Made by a program: the position numbers and the translations under genes
The notes under the pieces: model-generated
Databases searched by the model: none
The model's input: only the letters and a program-made list of their open reading frames with translations
Told to the model about the DNA's origin: nothing
Source: Haematobacter genomosp. 1
GTDB taxonomy: Bacteria; Pseudomonadota; Alphaproteobacteria; Rhodobacterales; Rhodobacteraceae
Reading direction: 5' to 3'
DNA length: 64,000 nucleotides
Assembly: GCF_002196855.1 (NCBI RefSeq)
Contig: NZ_NIPW01000012.1
Location: 1-64,000, forward strand
Shown: positions 1 through 9,128 of the stretch, one piece after another
Layout: each line of letters begins with the position of its first letter
Position numbering within the stretch: the stretch's first letter is position 1

Positions 1-1
1 T

Positions 2-559
2 GCACTGCTCACGCTCCTCCTCTCGCTGTCGCTCTCCCTGCTCGCATCGCCGCGCCGGCGATGGGTGGAGACGGCGGGGATGCTGCCGCTCGCCTCTTCC
101 TCTCTGGTGATGGGCACGGGGTTGTTCATCCTGCTGAACCCGCTGGTCGATCCGGCGCAGCTGTCGCTCGGTGTCACGGCGGCGGTCAATGCGGTGATGG
201 CGCTGCCCTTTGCCTTTCGCATCCTGCTTCCCGCCGTCCGGGCGGAGGAGGCAGGTTATGCCCGTCTGGCGGAGAGCCTCGGGATGCGCGGGGTGTCGCG
301 ACTCCGTCTCGTCACGCTGCCGCGGCTTCGGCGGCCGCTCTGCTTTGCGGGCGGGCTGGCGGCGGCGCTCTCCATGGGGGATCTGGGGGTGATCGCGCTT
401 TTCGCCCGCGCGGACGAGGCGACCCTGCCCTTGCAGATCTACCGGCTCATGGGCGCCTACCGGATGGCGGAGGCTTCGGCGGCTGCGGTGCTGCTGCTTG
501 CGCTGAGCTTCGGGATTTTCTGGATCATCGACAGGATGGGACGCGGTGCTGAGGCTTGA
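2..559 (+). CDS. thiP: Thiamine ABC transporter permease ThiP, 3' part
   Basis: This is the C-terminal part of an inner-membrane permease of the binding-protein-dependent type; the reading frame is open to the left window edge. The visible part has hydrophobic segments and the EAA-type cytoplasmic loop (around AESLGMRG...TLPRLRRPL) that contacts the ATPase. The segment ALSMGDLGVIALFA is typical of the second half of ThiP and related iron/thiamine permeases. The following gene is a ThiQ-like ATPase that overlaps it by 14 bp, so the pair forms the distal part of a thiBPQ-type operon for thiamine or thiamine diphosphate uptake. An iron(III) permease is the main alternative; the context and short ATPase favour thiamine. 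Confidence 0.85.
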   Translation, partial: ALLTLLLSLSLSLLASPRRRWVETAGMLPLASSSLVMGTGLFILLNPLVDPAQLSLGVTAAVNAVMALPFAFRILLPAVRAEEAGYARLAESLGMRGVSRLRLVTLPRLRRPLCFAGGLAAALSMGDLGVIALFARADEATLPLQIYRLMGAYRMAEASAAAVLLLALSFGIFWIIDRMGRGAEA

Positions 560-1250
560 ACAGGTCACGATCCGGCAGGGCGACTTCGTTCTCTCCGCCG
601 ATTTCACGGTGGAGGCCGGGCGGCGGGTCGCGGTCATGGGGCCGTCGGGGGCGGGAAAGTCCACGCTGTTGAACGCGATCGCCGGGTTCCTGCCGCTCGC
701 TTCGGGCCGCATCCTCTGGGCGGGTGAGGATATCGGGGGGCTGCGTCCGGGTGCCCGGCCGATGACCGTGCTGTTTCAGGACAACAACCTTTTCCCGCAT
801 CTGACCGTCAGCCAGAATGTCGGGCTGGGTCTCCGCCCGGATCTGCGGCTTGGTGAACCGGAGCGGCGGCAGGTCGCCGCAGCCCTTGCCGATGTGGGGC
901 TGGAGGGGTTGGGCGCGCGCAGACCCGCAGCACTTTCCGGCGGGCAGGCGGGGCGGGTGGCGCTGGCCCGCGCGCTCCTGCGGCGGCGGCCGCTCCTGCT
1001 GCTGGACGAACCCTTCGCCGCGCTCGGCCCCGCCCTCCGGGAGGAGATGCTCGCCCTTGTCGTCCGCATCGCGGCAGAGACCGCGGCGACCGTGTTGATG
1101 GTGACGCATGATCCCGCCGATGCGGAGCGGCTGGCGGATGAGGTGATCGTCGTGGACAGCGGATCGGCCTTTCCCCCGCGCCCGACGGCGGCATTGCTGG
1201 CCGATCCGCCCAGTGCTCTCGCACGCTATCTCGGCCAGCGGCGGAAATGA
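546..1250 (+). CDS. thiQ: Thiamine ABC transporter ATP-binding protein ThiQ
   Basis: This 234-residue ATPase energises thiamine import with the overlapping permease. It has the Walker A motif GPSGAGKST near residue 34, the signature LSGGQAGRVALARAL, and Walker B LLLLDEPFAAL followed by the H-loop VTHD. The length of about 230 residues, with no C-terminal regulatory domain, fits ThiQ rather than the longer iron or sugar ATPases. The chosen start is a GTG inside the end of thiP, so translation is probably coupled. A strong hairpin follows the stop codon directly. Confidence 0.88.
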   Translation: MLRLEQVTIRQGDFVLSADFTVEAGRRVAVMGPSGAGKSTLLNAIAGFLPLASGRILWAGEDIGGLRPGARPMTVLFQDNNLFPHLTVSQNVGLGLRPDLRLGEPERRQVAAALADVGLEGLGARRPAALSGGQAGRVALARALLRRRPLLLLDEPFAALGPALREEMLALVVRIAAETAATVLMVTHDPADAERLADEVIVVDSGSAFPPRPTAALLADPPSALARYLGQRRK

Positions 1251-1280
1251 AAACGCGCGCCCCGGGGGGACGCGCGTTTT
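1250..1280. terminator. Bidirectional intrinsic terminator between thiQ and petC
   Basis: A perfect 10-bp stem (AAAACGCGCG with CGCGCGTTTT) encloses an 11-nt C/G-rich loop. It begins at the thiQ stop codon and lies about 20 bp past the petC stop on the other strand. The A tract on one side and T tract on the other let it act in both directions. Confidence 0.85.
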
Positions 1281-1300
1281 GTGTCCATGTCCGGTCCGGG

Positions 1301-2098
1301 TCAGACCTTCTTGTAGGCGTCCTTCGCGGCCTTCTTGACCGGCGCCCAGATGCGCTTGTTGGTCAGGTAGAGCAGCACCGCCAGCAACGCGAGGAAGATG
1401 ACCGCCGTCCAGCCAGCCGTCTTGCGCTGCATCATCTTGGGTTCCGCGGCCCACATCAGGAACGCGGCCACATCCTGCGCCATCGCGCGCACATCGTTCG
1501 GCGCGCCGTCGGCAAAGGTGACCTGACCGTCTGCAAGGGGCGGCGCCATGGCGATCCAGCCGGAGGGGAAGGTATGGTTCTCGTAGAAGGTGGTGCCCGC
1601 CTCCACCTTCTCCTCGCCCGTATATCCGGTGAGGAGCGAGGCGATGTATTCCGGTCCGCCGATGCCCTTCGCGATCTGGTTGATCCCCAGCCCGTAGGGC
1701 CCGTGGAACCCGGCGCGGGCCTTTGCCATGAGGCTCAGGTCGGGGGCGTTGGGAAGCTGGTGGGGCGGGAAGTGATCCGCAGGCGTGCGCGGACGATCCT
1801 CCCCGGTTTCGGCATCCGTGATCGTCATCTGCGCGGCATAGGCGCGGATCTGATCCTCCGGCATCGCCGGGCCGCCGGGGTCGGAGAGCGAGCGGATCGG
1901 CACGAACTTCATGCCGTGGCAGGCGGAGCAGACCTCCGTATAGACCTGCAAGCCCCGTTGAAGCTGCATCCGGTCATAGGCGCCGAACGGACCTTCGAAG
2001 GAGAAGGAGAAGTCCTCCACATGCCCACCCTCCGCCGCCATGAGCGGGCTGGCGAGGGCGAGGGTGGCGACCGTGGCGAGCGCGAGTTTCTTCAGCAT
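1301..2098 (-). CDS. petC: Cytochrome c1 of the cytochrome bc1 complex
   Basis: This 265-residue protein is the haem c subunit of ubiquinol-cytochrome c oxidoreductase and passes electrons from the Rieske protein to cytochrome c. An N-terminal Sec signal peptide ends near ASPLMAA, the haem attachment motif CSACH lies near residue 58, and a single C-terminal membrane anchor ([14 protein letters not shown]) is followed by lysine-rich cytoplasmic residues. It starts 10 bp after the petB stop codon and is the last gene of the petABC operon. Confidence 0.97.
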   Translation of the reverse strand: MLKKLALATVATLALASPLMAAEGGHVEDFSFSFEGPFGAYDRMQLQRGLQVYTEVCSACHGMKFVPIRSLSDPGGPAMPEDQIRAYAAQMTITDAETGEDRPRTPADHFPPHQLPNAPDLSLMAKARAGFHGPYGLGINQIAKGIGGPEYIASLLTGYTGEEKVEAGTTFYENHTFPSGWIAMAPPLADGQVTFADGAPNDVRAMAQDVAAFLMWAAEPKMMQRKTAGWTAVIFLALLAVLLYLTNKRIWAPVKKAAKDAYKKV

Positions 2099-2108
2099 GA
2101 TGTCTTCC

Positions 2109-3461
2109 TCACTCCGCCGGATGATCGCTCGGGATCGACAGGTCGGGCCGTGCGCCGGGCTTGCCGTAATGCTCGTTGAAATCCTCCTCGATGGTCGCGG
2201 GTGCGGCAGTCGGCTTCTCGATCACGCCGAGCAGCGGGAGGACGACAAGGAAGTACGCAAACCAGTAGGTCGCGGCGATGAGCGAAATCCAGGTGTAGAT
2301 CCCCTCTGCCGGCATGGCCCCCACCCACATCAGCACCATGAAATCGACGCAGAGCAGGTAGAACCACCATTTGAACATCGGCCGGAACCGGCCCGAGCGG
2401 ACGGAGGATGTGTCCAGCCACGGTGCCAGCGCCATGACCGCGATCGCGCCGAACATGGCGAGCACACCGAAGAACTTGGCATCCACGATGCCGAAGGTCA
2501 CCCAGTGGACAAGTTTCACGACCCAGACATCTGCGGTGAAGGCGCGCAGGATGGCGTAGAACGGCAGGAAGTACCATTCCGGCACGATATGCGCGGGCGT
2601 GGCGAGCGGGTTCGCCTCGATGTAGTTGTCCGGGTGGCCGAGGTAGTTCGGCATGAAGCCCACGATGGCGAAGAACACCAGCAGGACCACGACGAGCGCG
2701 AACAGATCCTTGATGACGAAGTAGGGCCAGAAGGGCAGGGTATCCTTCTTCGCCTCCTCCTTGGAACCGCGCCGCACCTCGACCCCGGTCGGGTTGTTGT
2801 TGCCGGTGGTGTGGAAGGCCCAGACGTGGACGATCACCAGACCGGCAATGACGAAGGGCAGCAGGTAGTGAAGCGAGAAGAAGCGGTTGAGCGTGGCATT
2901 GTCCACCGCAGGCCCGCCCAGAAGCCAGGTCTGGATCGACTCGCCGATGCCGGGGATCGCGCCGAACAGGCCGGTGATCACCGTGGCGCCCCAGAAGGAC
3001 ATCTGCCCCCAGGGAAGCACATAGCCCATGAACGCCGTGGCCATCATGGCGAGGTAGATCAGCATGCCGATGATCCACGTCACCTCCCGCGGGGCCTTGT
3101 AGGAGCCGTAGTAGAGGCCGCGGAAGATGTGCAGATAGACGGCGACGAAGAACAGCGACGCCCCGTTCGCGTGCAGATAGCGGAGCATGTAGCCGCCGTT
3201 CACGTCACGCATGATATGCTCGACGGAGGAGAAGGCGAGGCTGACATGCGGCGTGTAGTGCATCACCAGCGCCACGCCGGTCGCGATCTGGAGCACGAGG
3301 CAGAAGACCAGCACGATCCCCCAGATCCACATCCAGTTGAGGTTCTTGGGGGTCGGGATCATGATCGTGTCATAGATCAGCGACACGACGGGAAGACGGG
3401 TGTGAAGCCACTTCTCGAAGCGGGTCTTCGGCTCATAATGGTCGTGGGGAATACCGGACAT
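2109..3461 (-). CDS. petB: Cytochrome b of the cytochrome bc1 complex
   Basis: This 450-residue, eight-helix membrane protein holds both b haems and the Qo and Qi quinone sites. Visible marks are the haem-ligand histidines in [19 protein letters not shown] and [20 protein letters not shown], and the Qo-site PEWY motif in [15 protein letters not shown]. The length is close to Rhodobacter cytochrome b. It lies between petA (5 bp upstream) and petC (10 bp downstream), so the complex is made from one transcript. Confidence 0.98.
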   Translation of the reverse strand: MSGIPHDHYEPKTRFEKWLHTRLPVVSLIYDTIMIPTPKNLNWMWIWGIVLVFCLVLQIATGVALVMHYTPHVSLAFSSVEHIMRDVNGGYMLRYLHANGASLFFVAVYLHIFRGLYYGSYKAPREVTWIIGMLIYLAMMATAFMGYVLPWGQMSFWGATVITGLFGAIPGIGESIQTWLLGGPAVDNATLNRFFSLHYLLPFVIAGLVIVHVWAFHTTGNNNPTGVEVRRGSKEEAKKDTLPFWPYFVIKDLFALVVVLLVFFAIVGFMPNYLGHPDNYIEANPLATPAHIVPEWYFLPFYAILRAFTADVWVVKLVHWVTFGIVDAKFFGVLAMFGAIAVMALAPWLDTSSVRSGRFRPMFKWWFYLLCVDFMVLMWVGAMPAEGIYTWISLIAATYWFAYFLVVLPLLGVIEKPTAAPATIEEDFNEHYGKPGARPDLSIPSDHPAE

Positions 3462-3466
3462 CTGGC

Positions 3467-4030
3467 TTACCCGAGCTTGATGGTGGTTTCGTCGGTGAAG
3501 GCGGCGACGGGAATGTGCAGGTTTTCCGGCGCCGGTCCCTGGCGGATGCGTCCCGCAGCGTCATAGTGCGAGCCGTGGCACGGGCAGAACCAGCCATCGA
3601 AATTGCCCGCGCCGTTGCCGAGCGGCACACAGCCCAGGTGGGTGCAGACACCCATCATCACGAGCCACTGTCCCGCATCGTCCAGCGCGCGGTTCTGGTC
3701 GGTCGCCTGCGCATCCGACGGTTTGTTGGCGTTGCGGGCATTGGTGTCCACGAGTTGCGACATCTCCACCCCGCGGGCCGATTCGATGTCGGCCTGCGAG
3801 CGGTGGCGGATGAACACGGGCTTGCCCAGCCATTTGACGGTGAGCTGCGTGCCCTCCGCCACATTGGCGATATCGACGTGGATGGAGGAAAGCGCCTGCA
3901 CATCCGCGGAGGGGTTCATCTGGTTGACGAGCGGCCAGACCGCCGCGCCCCCTGCCACGACCGCCGCACCCCCCGTCGCGTAGAAGAGGAAATCCCTTCG
4001 GCTCGTCGTATGATCTTCTGCTTGGGACAC
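3467..4030 (-). CDS. petA: Rieske iron-sulfur subunit of the cytochrome bc1 complex
   Basis: This 187-residue protein carries the [2Fe-2S] cluster that accepts the first electron from ubiquinol. Cluster ligands are in CTHLGC and CPCHGSHYD near residues 131-155. The N-terminus has a twin-arginine motif SRRDFLF followed by a hydrophobic alanine/valine-rich helix, the uncleaved Tat signal-anchor expected of bacterial Rieske proteins. It is the first gene of petABC. About 160 bp of non-coding sequence separate it from the next minus-strand gene, so the operon promoter should be there. Confidence 0.98.
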   Translation of the reverse strand: MSQAEDHTTSRRDFLFYATGGAAVVAGGAAVWPLVNQMNPSADVQALSSIHVDIANVAEGTQLTVKWLGKPVFIRHRSQADIESARGVEMSQLVDTNARNANKPSDAQATDQNRALDDAGQWLVMMGVCTHLGCVPLGNGAGNFDGWFCPCHGSHYDAAGRIRQGPAPENLHIPVAAFTDETTIKLG

Positions 4031-4189
4031 GGAATCCTCCCTACCTAGCCGTCAGCACATGCTGTCGCCCCCGGGTTGTCCCCGGGGTCGCCTGCAAGGT
4101 TTCTAACGGTCAAATATCCGTGCGTCCAGAAGGCATCCCGCTTTCGTTGCCAAGCGCGAGCCTTGTGCAACAGCGGCGCCTGTGAACTG

Positions 4190-4801
4190 TCAGGGGCGCG
4201 TCGCCTCCATGGCGGGCCGCTGGTCGAAGCCGGTGAACCAGTGCGCCAGTTGCGGCCGCCCCGCCCGCCAGTCTCGCGCGCCGTGACGAAGGTCGAGATA
4301 TCCGAGCGCGCAGCCCGTCGCGATCTGGCCGATGTCGAGCGGCCCGTGCAGGTGGCTCATCCATAGGGTTTCCAGCGTATCGAGCGCGCGGGACACCTTC
4401 TGCCACTGTCCCTCCAGCCAGGGAGCATAGTGCAGTTCCTCCGGCCGGAGCCGGTATTCCAGCGCCATGAGCAGGGCCGCATCCATGATGCCATCCGCCA
4501 GCGCCTCGAGCGTGAGCGTGGTCCAGAGCCGCTCTCCCACCGGATAGAGCGTGCCCTCCGCAACCGTGTTCAGATAGCGGCAGATCACCGGGCTGTCATA
4601 GATCGCAGGCCCGTCGTCCCGCTCAAGCGTCGGCAGCTTGCCCAGAGGATTGCCGGGAATCGGTGTCTCTCCCGTGCCCAGCGGATTGGTGGCGACGGTC
4701 ACGCGCTCCACCTGCCCGGTGATTCCGAGTTCTGTGGCGGTAACCACACATTTGCGGGCAAAGGGGGATGCTGGGCTGTAGTAAAGGCGCATGGGTTCCA
4801 T
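4190..4801 (-). CDS. Glutathione S-transferase family protein
   Basis: This 203-residue protein has the glutathione transferase layout: an N-terminal thioredoxin-like half starting MRLYYSPASPFARK, with a likely catalytic serine in SPFARK, then a cis-proline-like stretch before GDDGPAIYDSPVICRYL-type G-site residues, and a helical C-terminal half. No substrate can be assigned. The start at MEPMRL is chosen; an ATG three codons later is equally plausible. It faces petABC in the same direction but 160 bp away, so it is probably a separate unit. Confidence 0.82.
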   Translation of the reverse strand: MEPMRLYYSPASPFARKCVVTATELGITGQVERVTVATNPLGTGETPIPGNPLGKLPTLERDDGPAIYDSPVICRYLNTVAEGTLYPVGERLWTTLTLEALADGIMDAALLMALEYRLRPEELHYAPWLEGQWQKVSRALDTLETLWMSHLHGPLDIGQIATGCALGYLDLRHGARDWRAGRPQLAHWFTGFDQRPAMEATRP

Positions 4802-5576
4802 CCGTTCTGGCTCGCGCGGAGCCTAGGCGAGCGCGGGGCAGGGATCCAGTGCCCGCAGGGCTGCCCGCGCCATGCCGCGCTTGCCGCACAGCGTCAGCGA
4901 TCCGCCGGCTGTTTCGCTCCACGCGCGCGGGATGCGGCCATCAGGATAGGCTAGCTGTAATGCCCGGAGATCGCCCCGGTCCACAGGGGCATGCTCCCCC
5001 GGCTCCGGCGCTGCGGTGACGTCCTGCCGGTTCCGGTCACGTGGTGGTAGCTTCGGGTGCTTGGAGCAACCTGCGGTCCGCCGGTGCGTAGCCGCGAGCA
5101 TTTTCCGGTGTCCGCTATTCCGGCCGCGCGATTGCTGGTCGCCGTGCACGGGTCTGTCGATCCGCATGGGTAGTCAGTCTCAGAGGGTCACCCACAACAC
5201 TTTACGCTCGTCCCGACGCATTTGGAGCGACATCTCATGGCCAGCGCGGCGCCAGCGAGAGCTGGGGCTCCGAGTCGCCTCCGCTGCCGGAGCAGGCCCG
5301 GCAATGCCTGCGCTTGGCCTGCTCCCGGAGAGCGCTCCGATCACTATGGCGGGGCGGTGACGCTGCTATCACCTTTCCATCCGCAGGAGGCCGCGCCCTC
5401 CCACGCGCGCCGGCGGCCCGCAGCCGGACATGAGCAGGCTGGTGAAAGGCTTTCCTGTCGGCGTTGGAGTGGAAATCTGACGAATCCAACCGGAAATCTA
5501 CATGTTTCTGGTCATTCCGAGGTCCGATTTTCCAGTTTCCAGAGCATGGACAGGATACTTCAAAGCTTTTTTCATT
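4802..5576. other. Gene-poor interval between GST and the tandem repeat
   Basis: No convincing gene is visible in about 770 bp. A minus-strand frame at 4823-5167 is open for 114 codons, and its last 55 or so codons have plausible composition, but I recognise no family and see no clear ribosome-binding site. Base composition falls toward 5470-5570. The stretch looks like decayed coding sequence or a regulatory spacer. Confidence 0.5.
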
Positions 5577-5676
5577 AGCCTGTCAGCCTGTCAGCCTGTC
5601 AGCCTGTCAGCCTGTCAGCCTGTCAGCCTGTCAGCCTGTCAGCCTGTCAGCCTGTCAGCCTGTCAGCCTGTCAGCC
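5577..5676. repeat. Tandem array of the 8-bp unit AGCCTGTC, 12.5 copies
   Basis: The unit AGCCTGTC is repeated head to tail without a mismatch for 100 bp. The gene-proximal end overlaps the last codons and stop codon of mtaB. The unit is not palindromic and has no spacers, so this is a simple-sequence repeat and not a CRISPR. Because 8 is not a multiple of 3, every copy shifts frame, but the mtaB stop is made by the first two copies next to the gene, so changes further along would not alter the protein. Confidence 0.97.
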
Positions 5677-6925
5677 GCGTTCCGTCATGGCCCGTGATCC
5701 GAGCCGGCACGATCTGACCCTCCGGCTGATCGGTCGCAAAGCGCACTTCCGTGAACTGCTCCGTCCGCCCGAGCCGCGGGTTCTCCATCAGGACCCTGTG
5801 CTCCCGGCCCGCCTGTTCCGCCAGATGGAGGCGCAGGCGCTCATCCCCCCGGGCGCGGAGCCGGGCGGCGCGGTCGCGAATCGACCGTCCGTCCACCTGC
5901 GGCATGCGGGCGGCGGGCGTGCCCTTGCGGGCGCTATAGGGAAAGACATGCAGGAAGGTCAGGCCGCAGTCGTCCACCAGTTTCAGCGAATTGGCGAACA
6001 TCTCCTCGGTCTCCGTTGGGAAACCGGCGATGATGTCGGCGCCGAACACCATGTCAGGGCGCAGGCGGCGCGCCTCCTCGCAGAAGCGGATCGCATCGTC
6101 GCGCAGGTGGCGGCGCTTCATCCGCTTCAGGATCATGTTGTCGCCCGCCTGCAGGCTCAGGTGCAGATGCGGCATCAGGCGCGGCTCCGTGGCGATGGCC
6201 TGCATCAGCGCCTCATCCGCCTCGATCGAGTCGATGGAGGAGATGCGCAGGCGCGGCAGGTCCGGGACAAGCCGCAGGATGCGCTGCACCAGATCGCCGA
6301 GCCGCGGCTCTGCGGGCAGGTCCGCCCCCCAGCTCGTCAGGTCCACGCCCGTCAGCACGACCTCGTTGAAGCCGCGATCCACCAGCCGCTTGATCTGCTC
6401 CACCACCACGCCCGCCGGGACGGAGCGCGAATTGCCCCGGCCATAAGGGATGATGCAGAAGGTGCAGCGGTGGTCGCAGCCGTTCTGGACTTGCACATAC
6501 GCGCGATGGCGGCCGAAACCGTCGATCAGATGACCGGCGGTTTCCCGGACCGACATGATGTCATCGACCGTGACACGCTCCGTCTCGCCGATGAAATCGG
6601 GAGCGCGCGCGATGCCGCGCCAGGTGTCGGCCTGCATCTTTTCGTGATTGCCGATGACACGGGTCACCTCCGGCATCGCGGCGAAGGTTTCGGGTTCCGT
6701 CTGGGCCGCGCAGCCGGTGACGATCACCGCTGCATCCGGGTTTTCCCGGCGCAGGCGGCGGATCTCCTGCTTGGCCTTGCGCACCGCTTCTGCCGTCACC
6801 GCGCAGGTGTTCACGATCACCGCATTGTCGAGCCCGGCGGCGGCCGACAGCTCCCGCATCGCCTCCGTCTCGTAGGCGTTCAGACGACAGCCGAGAGTGG
6901 CGAAGATCGGCGCGCGGGCATCCAT
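5663..6925 (-). CDS. mtaB: tRNA t6A37 methylthiotransferase MtaB
   Basis: This 420-residue radical-SAM enzyme adds a methylthio group to N6-threonylcarbamoyladenosine at tRNA position 37 (ms2t6A). The N-terminal UPF0004 domain has the three cluster cysteines in LGCRLN, NTCAV and TGCAAQ. The radical SAM motif is CDHRCTFCIIPYGRG near residue 150, and a short TRAM-like tail closes the protein. The ATG at 6925 shares one base with the dapF stop codon (TGATG); a GTG one codon earlier is possible. The last codons and the stop lie in the 8-bp tandem repeat. A substrate-supplying enzyme of the same modification pathway (Sua5/TsaC) is 13 kb away. Confidence 0.95.
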   Translation of the reverse strand: MDARAPIFATLGCRLNAYETEAMRELSAAAGLDNAVIVNTCAVTAEAVRKAKQEIRRLRRENPDAAVIVTGCAAQTEPETFAAMPEVTRVIGNHEKMQADTWRGIARAPDFIGETERVTVDDIMSVRETAGHLIDGFGRHRAYVQVQNGCDHRCTFCIIPYGRGNSRSVPAGVVVEQIKRLVDRGFNEVVLTGVDLTSWGADLPAEPRLGDLVQRILRLVPDLPRLRISSIDSIEADEALMQAIATEPRLMPHLHLSLQAGDNMILKRMKRRHLRDDAIRFCEEARRLRPDMVFGADIIAGFPTETEEMFANSLKLVDDCGLTFLHVFPYSARKGTPAARMPQVDGRSIRDRAARLRARGDERLRLHLAEQAGREHRVLMENPRLGRTEQFTEVRFATDQPEGQIVPARITGHDGTRLTG

Positions 6926-7761
6926 CACAGGGCTCCGAGAAAGGCCGGGGTGAGCACCCCGTCAAACACATAGGCTGTCGGTGCGGTCATCCACACCCCG
7001 TCATCGCGCCAGTCGATCTCCAGCACGCCGCCATCGACATGAACCGACACGCGCCGTCCCGTCAGGCCGCGCCGCGCCGCCGCCACCGCCGCCGCGCAGG
7101 AACAGGAGCCGGAGGCGAGCGTCACGCCCGTTCCGCGTTCCCATATCCGCAGCCGGATGGCGTCCGGGCCGAGCAGGCTCACGAATTCCACGTTGGTCCG
7201 CTCGGGATAGAGGGGGTGGTGTTCGTACCGGGGCCCAAGCCGTTCCAGCTCCACCGCCTCTGCATCGGGGACGAAGAAGGTGCAATGCGGATTGCCCATG
7301 CCGGTGGCCACGGGATCCCTCTCGATCGGCAGGTGAAGCGTGTCCATCGCCTCCGCCAGCGGGATCTCCCGCCAGTCGAGCAACGGCGCTCCCATGTTGA
7401 CGCGGGTCAGCCCGCCGCCCGCATCCTCCGCCGTGAGCAGCCCGCGCTCCGTCCGGAGTGCCAGCCGCGCCTTGCCGGTTTCGTCCATCAGGAACCGCGC
7501 GATGCAGCGCGTGGCATTCCCGCAGGTGGAGGAAAGCGAGCCATCGGCATTCCAGAAGGTCAGCCGCGCATCGACGCCGTCCTCCGCCTCGATCACCGCA
7601 AGCTGGTCGAAGCCGACCCCCCGGTGCCGGTCGCCAAGCGCGCGCGCCAGTTCCGGCGTGACATGCGCCGTCCGGCCTCGACCGTCGATCACGACGAAAT
7701 CGTTGCCCAGGCCGTGCATCTTCATGAACGGCAGTCCGTCGGGGGTGCTGTTGTCCTTCAT
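6925..7761 (-). CDS. dapF: Diaminopimelate epimerase
   Basis: This 278-residue enzyme converts LL- to meso-diaminopimelate for lysine and peptidoglycan synthesis. The start MKDNSTPDG is chosen because the conserved N-terminal motif [13 protein letters not shown] follows directly; an upstream open stretch has no family similarity. The two catalytic cysteines sit in NATRCIARF and in [10 protein letters not shown], matching the usual NxTRC and GSGxC patterns. It overlaps mtaB by one base or a few bases, so the two are co-transcribed. Confidence 0.96.
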   Translation of the reverse strand: MKDNSTPDGLPFMKMHGLGNDFVVIDGRGRTAHVTPELARALGDRHRGVGFDQLAVIEAEDGVDARLTFWNADGSLSSTCGNATRCIARFLMDETGKARLALRTERGLLTAEDAGGGLTRVNMGAPLLDWREIPLAEAMDTLHLPIERDPVATGMGNPHCTFFVPDAEAVELERLGPRYEHHPLYPERTNVEFVSLLGPDAIRLRIWERGTGVTLASGSCSCAAAVAAARRGLTGRRVSVHVDGGVLEIDWRDDGVWMTAPTAYVFDGVLTPAFLGAL

Positions 7762-7861
7762 GCGCGACGATATACGCGAGCCCTGCACTTTTTGCCAGTG
7801 CCACGTCGGTTTTGCCCTTGACCCCGCCCCCACATGTTTCTAGTTACCCGCCTCACAGAGT

Positions 7862-7937
7862 GGGCCCATAGCTCAGTTGGTAGAGCAACTGACTTTTAAT
7901 CAGTGGGTCACAGGTTCGAATCCTGTTGGGCTCACCA
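7862..7937 (+). tRNA. tRNA-Lys (anticodon TTT)
   Basis: A complete 76-nt cloverleaf is visible: acceptor GGGCCCA pairs with TGGGCTC, the D arm is GCTC...GAGC, the anticodon arm ACTGA-CTTTTAA-TCAGT gives anticodon TTT, the T arm is ACAGG-TTCGAAT-CCTGT, and CCA is encoded. Its 3' end faces the accessory island. Confidence 0.98.
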
Positions 7938-7945
7938 CTAGATAC

Positions 7946-7983
7946 AAGGGCTCAGGCGGAAACGTCTGAGCCCTTTGCTTTTG
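7946..7983 (+). terminator. Intrinsic terminator of tRNA-Lys
   Basis: A 13-bp stem (AAGGGCTCAGGCG with CGTCTGAGCCCTT, one G-U pair) has a GAAA loop and is followed by TGCTTTTG. It lies 8 nt past the tRNA. Confidence 0.88.
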
Positions 7984-8789
7984 CGGACTACCATCGGGCT
8001 ACCACGTCGCGCGATTTCGCGGTGCGCGGGGGATGGAGCGTAAACCCCGGATAACCATCACCTCGCGCCGGGAGGGCGCAGGAGGAGGTTCCGTCCCGCC
8101 AGTTGGCCTCCCCGCATCTTCGTGAAAGTCAGGGGCGGGTTGGGGAGAAGACGGCGCGCAGGGAGGGGCTGGGGCCGATGGTCAGGCGAGCTGCGCGCGC
8201 TTGGACGGCAGCGGAAGGGAGCAAATGCAAATGGCGGCTCTTCAAAATCGCTGTAACCTCTGTACCTTGTAACCCATATATCTAAATATATGTAATAACT
8301 ACATAATTTCATAACGCGCAGGTTTCAAAAGCGGTTACAAAAATCAGATGGCTGTAACCACCTATCCATTTGAAATCATTCAATATATCTGATTTCAGGT
8401 GCCGCAACACCCTGGTTTTTCCCTCGATTTGCCCCCTCAGAATGGGCCTTTTTCCGTAAATCACCCGCATGAAAATGGCGGTCCCCCCCGCCGGTCCCGG
8501 GCCGGAATGCCAGATTTTCCGACCACCCCCCCCCGGGGGGTGGCACTGCCATCGGCTGGGCGGGATGGAGGCTCGCAAGGTCCGGAACTGGCGGGCGGGC
8601 GCCTGCGGCATCCGCCGCCTGCCACATCTCATCATGTTCATGTCTCCGCCGGTGCTGGCGCTCAGATGCGAGCGGATGGACCATGCGGCGCGACAGGATG
8701 CCTGCCCGACCGGGGCGCGGGGAGGGCTGCACCCGCTGCGAATACAGAAATCAATGTTTGAAGCAAGCGGGCGGGTGCTGCGCGGGGGG
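7984..8789. other. Non-coding part of the tRNA-Lys/tRNA-Pro island
   Basis: About 800 bp without a credible gene. It contains an AT-rich patch at about 8220-8420 that stands out from the GC-rich surroundings, and a G/C homopolymer palindrome at 8523-8543 (CCA, nine C, six G, TGG). Open frames here are composition artefacts. Confidence 0.6.
8252..8359. repeat. Four TGTAACC heptamers in an AT-rich patch
   Basis: The heptamer TGTAACC occurs at 8252-8258, 8268-8274 and 8353-8359 on the plus strand, and as GGTTACA at 8333-8339. Between the second and third copies lies an AT-rich imperfect palindrome, CATATAT-N4-ATATATG (8275-8292). The arrangement resembles iterons or operator clusters of mobile elements, but no replication gene is left beside it, so the function is inference. 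Confidence 0.55.
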
Positions 8790-8960
8790 TTAGCAGGCCG
8801 AGGGAAACCGGCCCCCAGCCCGAAACGCAGAAGCCAGGCCATGCGCCCGGCGTGCGAGGGTTTCGGCCTGCGCACGCGGGAGCCCGCCGTCATATTCCAT
8901 GATGGCCGCCCGCTCCTCGGCCAGCTCATGGGTAAGGAGCGCGTCGTCGTCTTGTAGTGA
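8790..8960 (-). pseudogene. C-terminal remnant of a mobile-element protein
   Basis: Reading the minus strand toward a TAA at 8790-8792 gives about 55 codons containing ELAEERAAIMEYDGGLPRAQ. I recall this motif at the C-termini of alphaproteobacterial phage, plasmid and ICE replication or primase-like proteins. No start or N-terminal domain is visible in frame. I take it as a decayed gene end; the parent family is not certain. Confidence 0.5.
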
Positions 8961-9096
8961 CGGCGAAGCGGTCGCTTGGGCAAGGTTTCGTTGATGGCAT
9001 CGACGCTGCGATCCCCGGCGTGGCCTGCGGGCTCTTCGGAAGAATTTGAGCGAATTGACAAAAAATCGTATGGAGTTTCGCCAAGCCTTGCTCTGT

Positions 9097-9128
9097 TCTC
9101 CTAAGAATCTTGTCTCCTAAGAATCTTG
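9097..9128. repeat. Perfect 16-bp direct repeat, two copies
   Basis: TCTCCTAAGAATCTTG occurs twice back to back (9097-9112 and 9113-9128), in a stretch poorer in GC than the core genome. It could be a recombination scar or a binding site. Nothing recognisable is adjacent. Confidence 0.8.

Noticed and set aside
4823-5167. A 114-codon minus-strand frame upstream of the GST gene
   Set aside because: Only the last part looks protein-like; no start signal or family could be seen, so I left it in the gap entry.
5577-5676. Possible CRISPR array
   Set aside because: The 8-bp units are contiguous with no spacers and no cas gene is near.
8309-9061. A 250-codon minus-strand frame in the island
   Set aside because: Arg/Pro/Ser-rich shadow composition; it includes the homopolymer palindrome and the real remnant in another frame.
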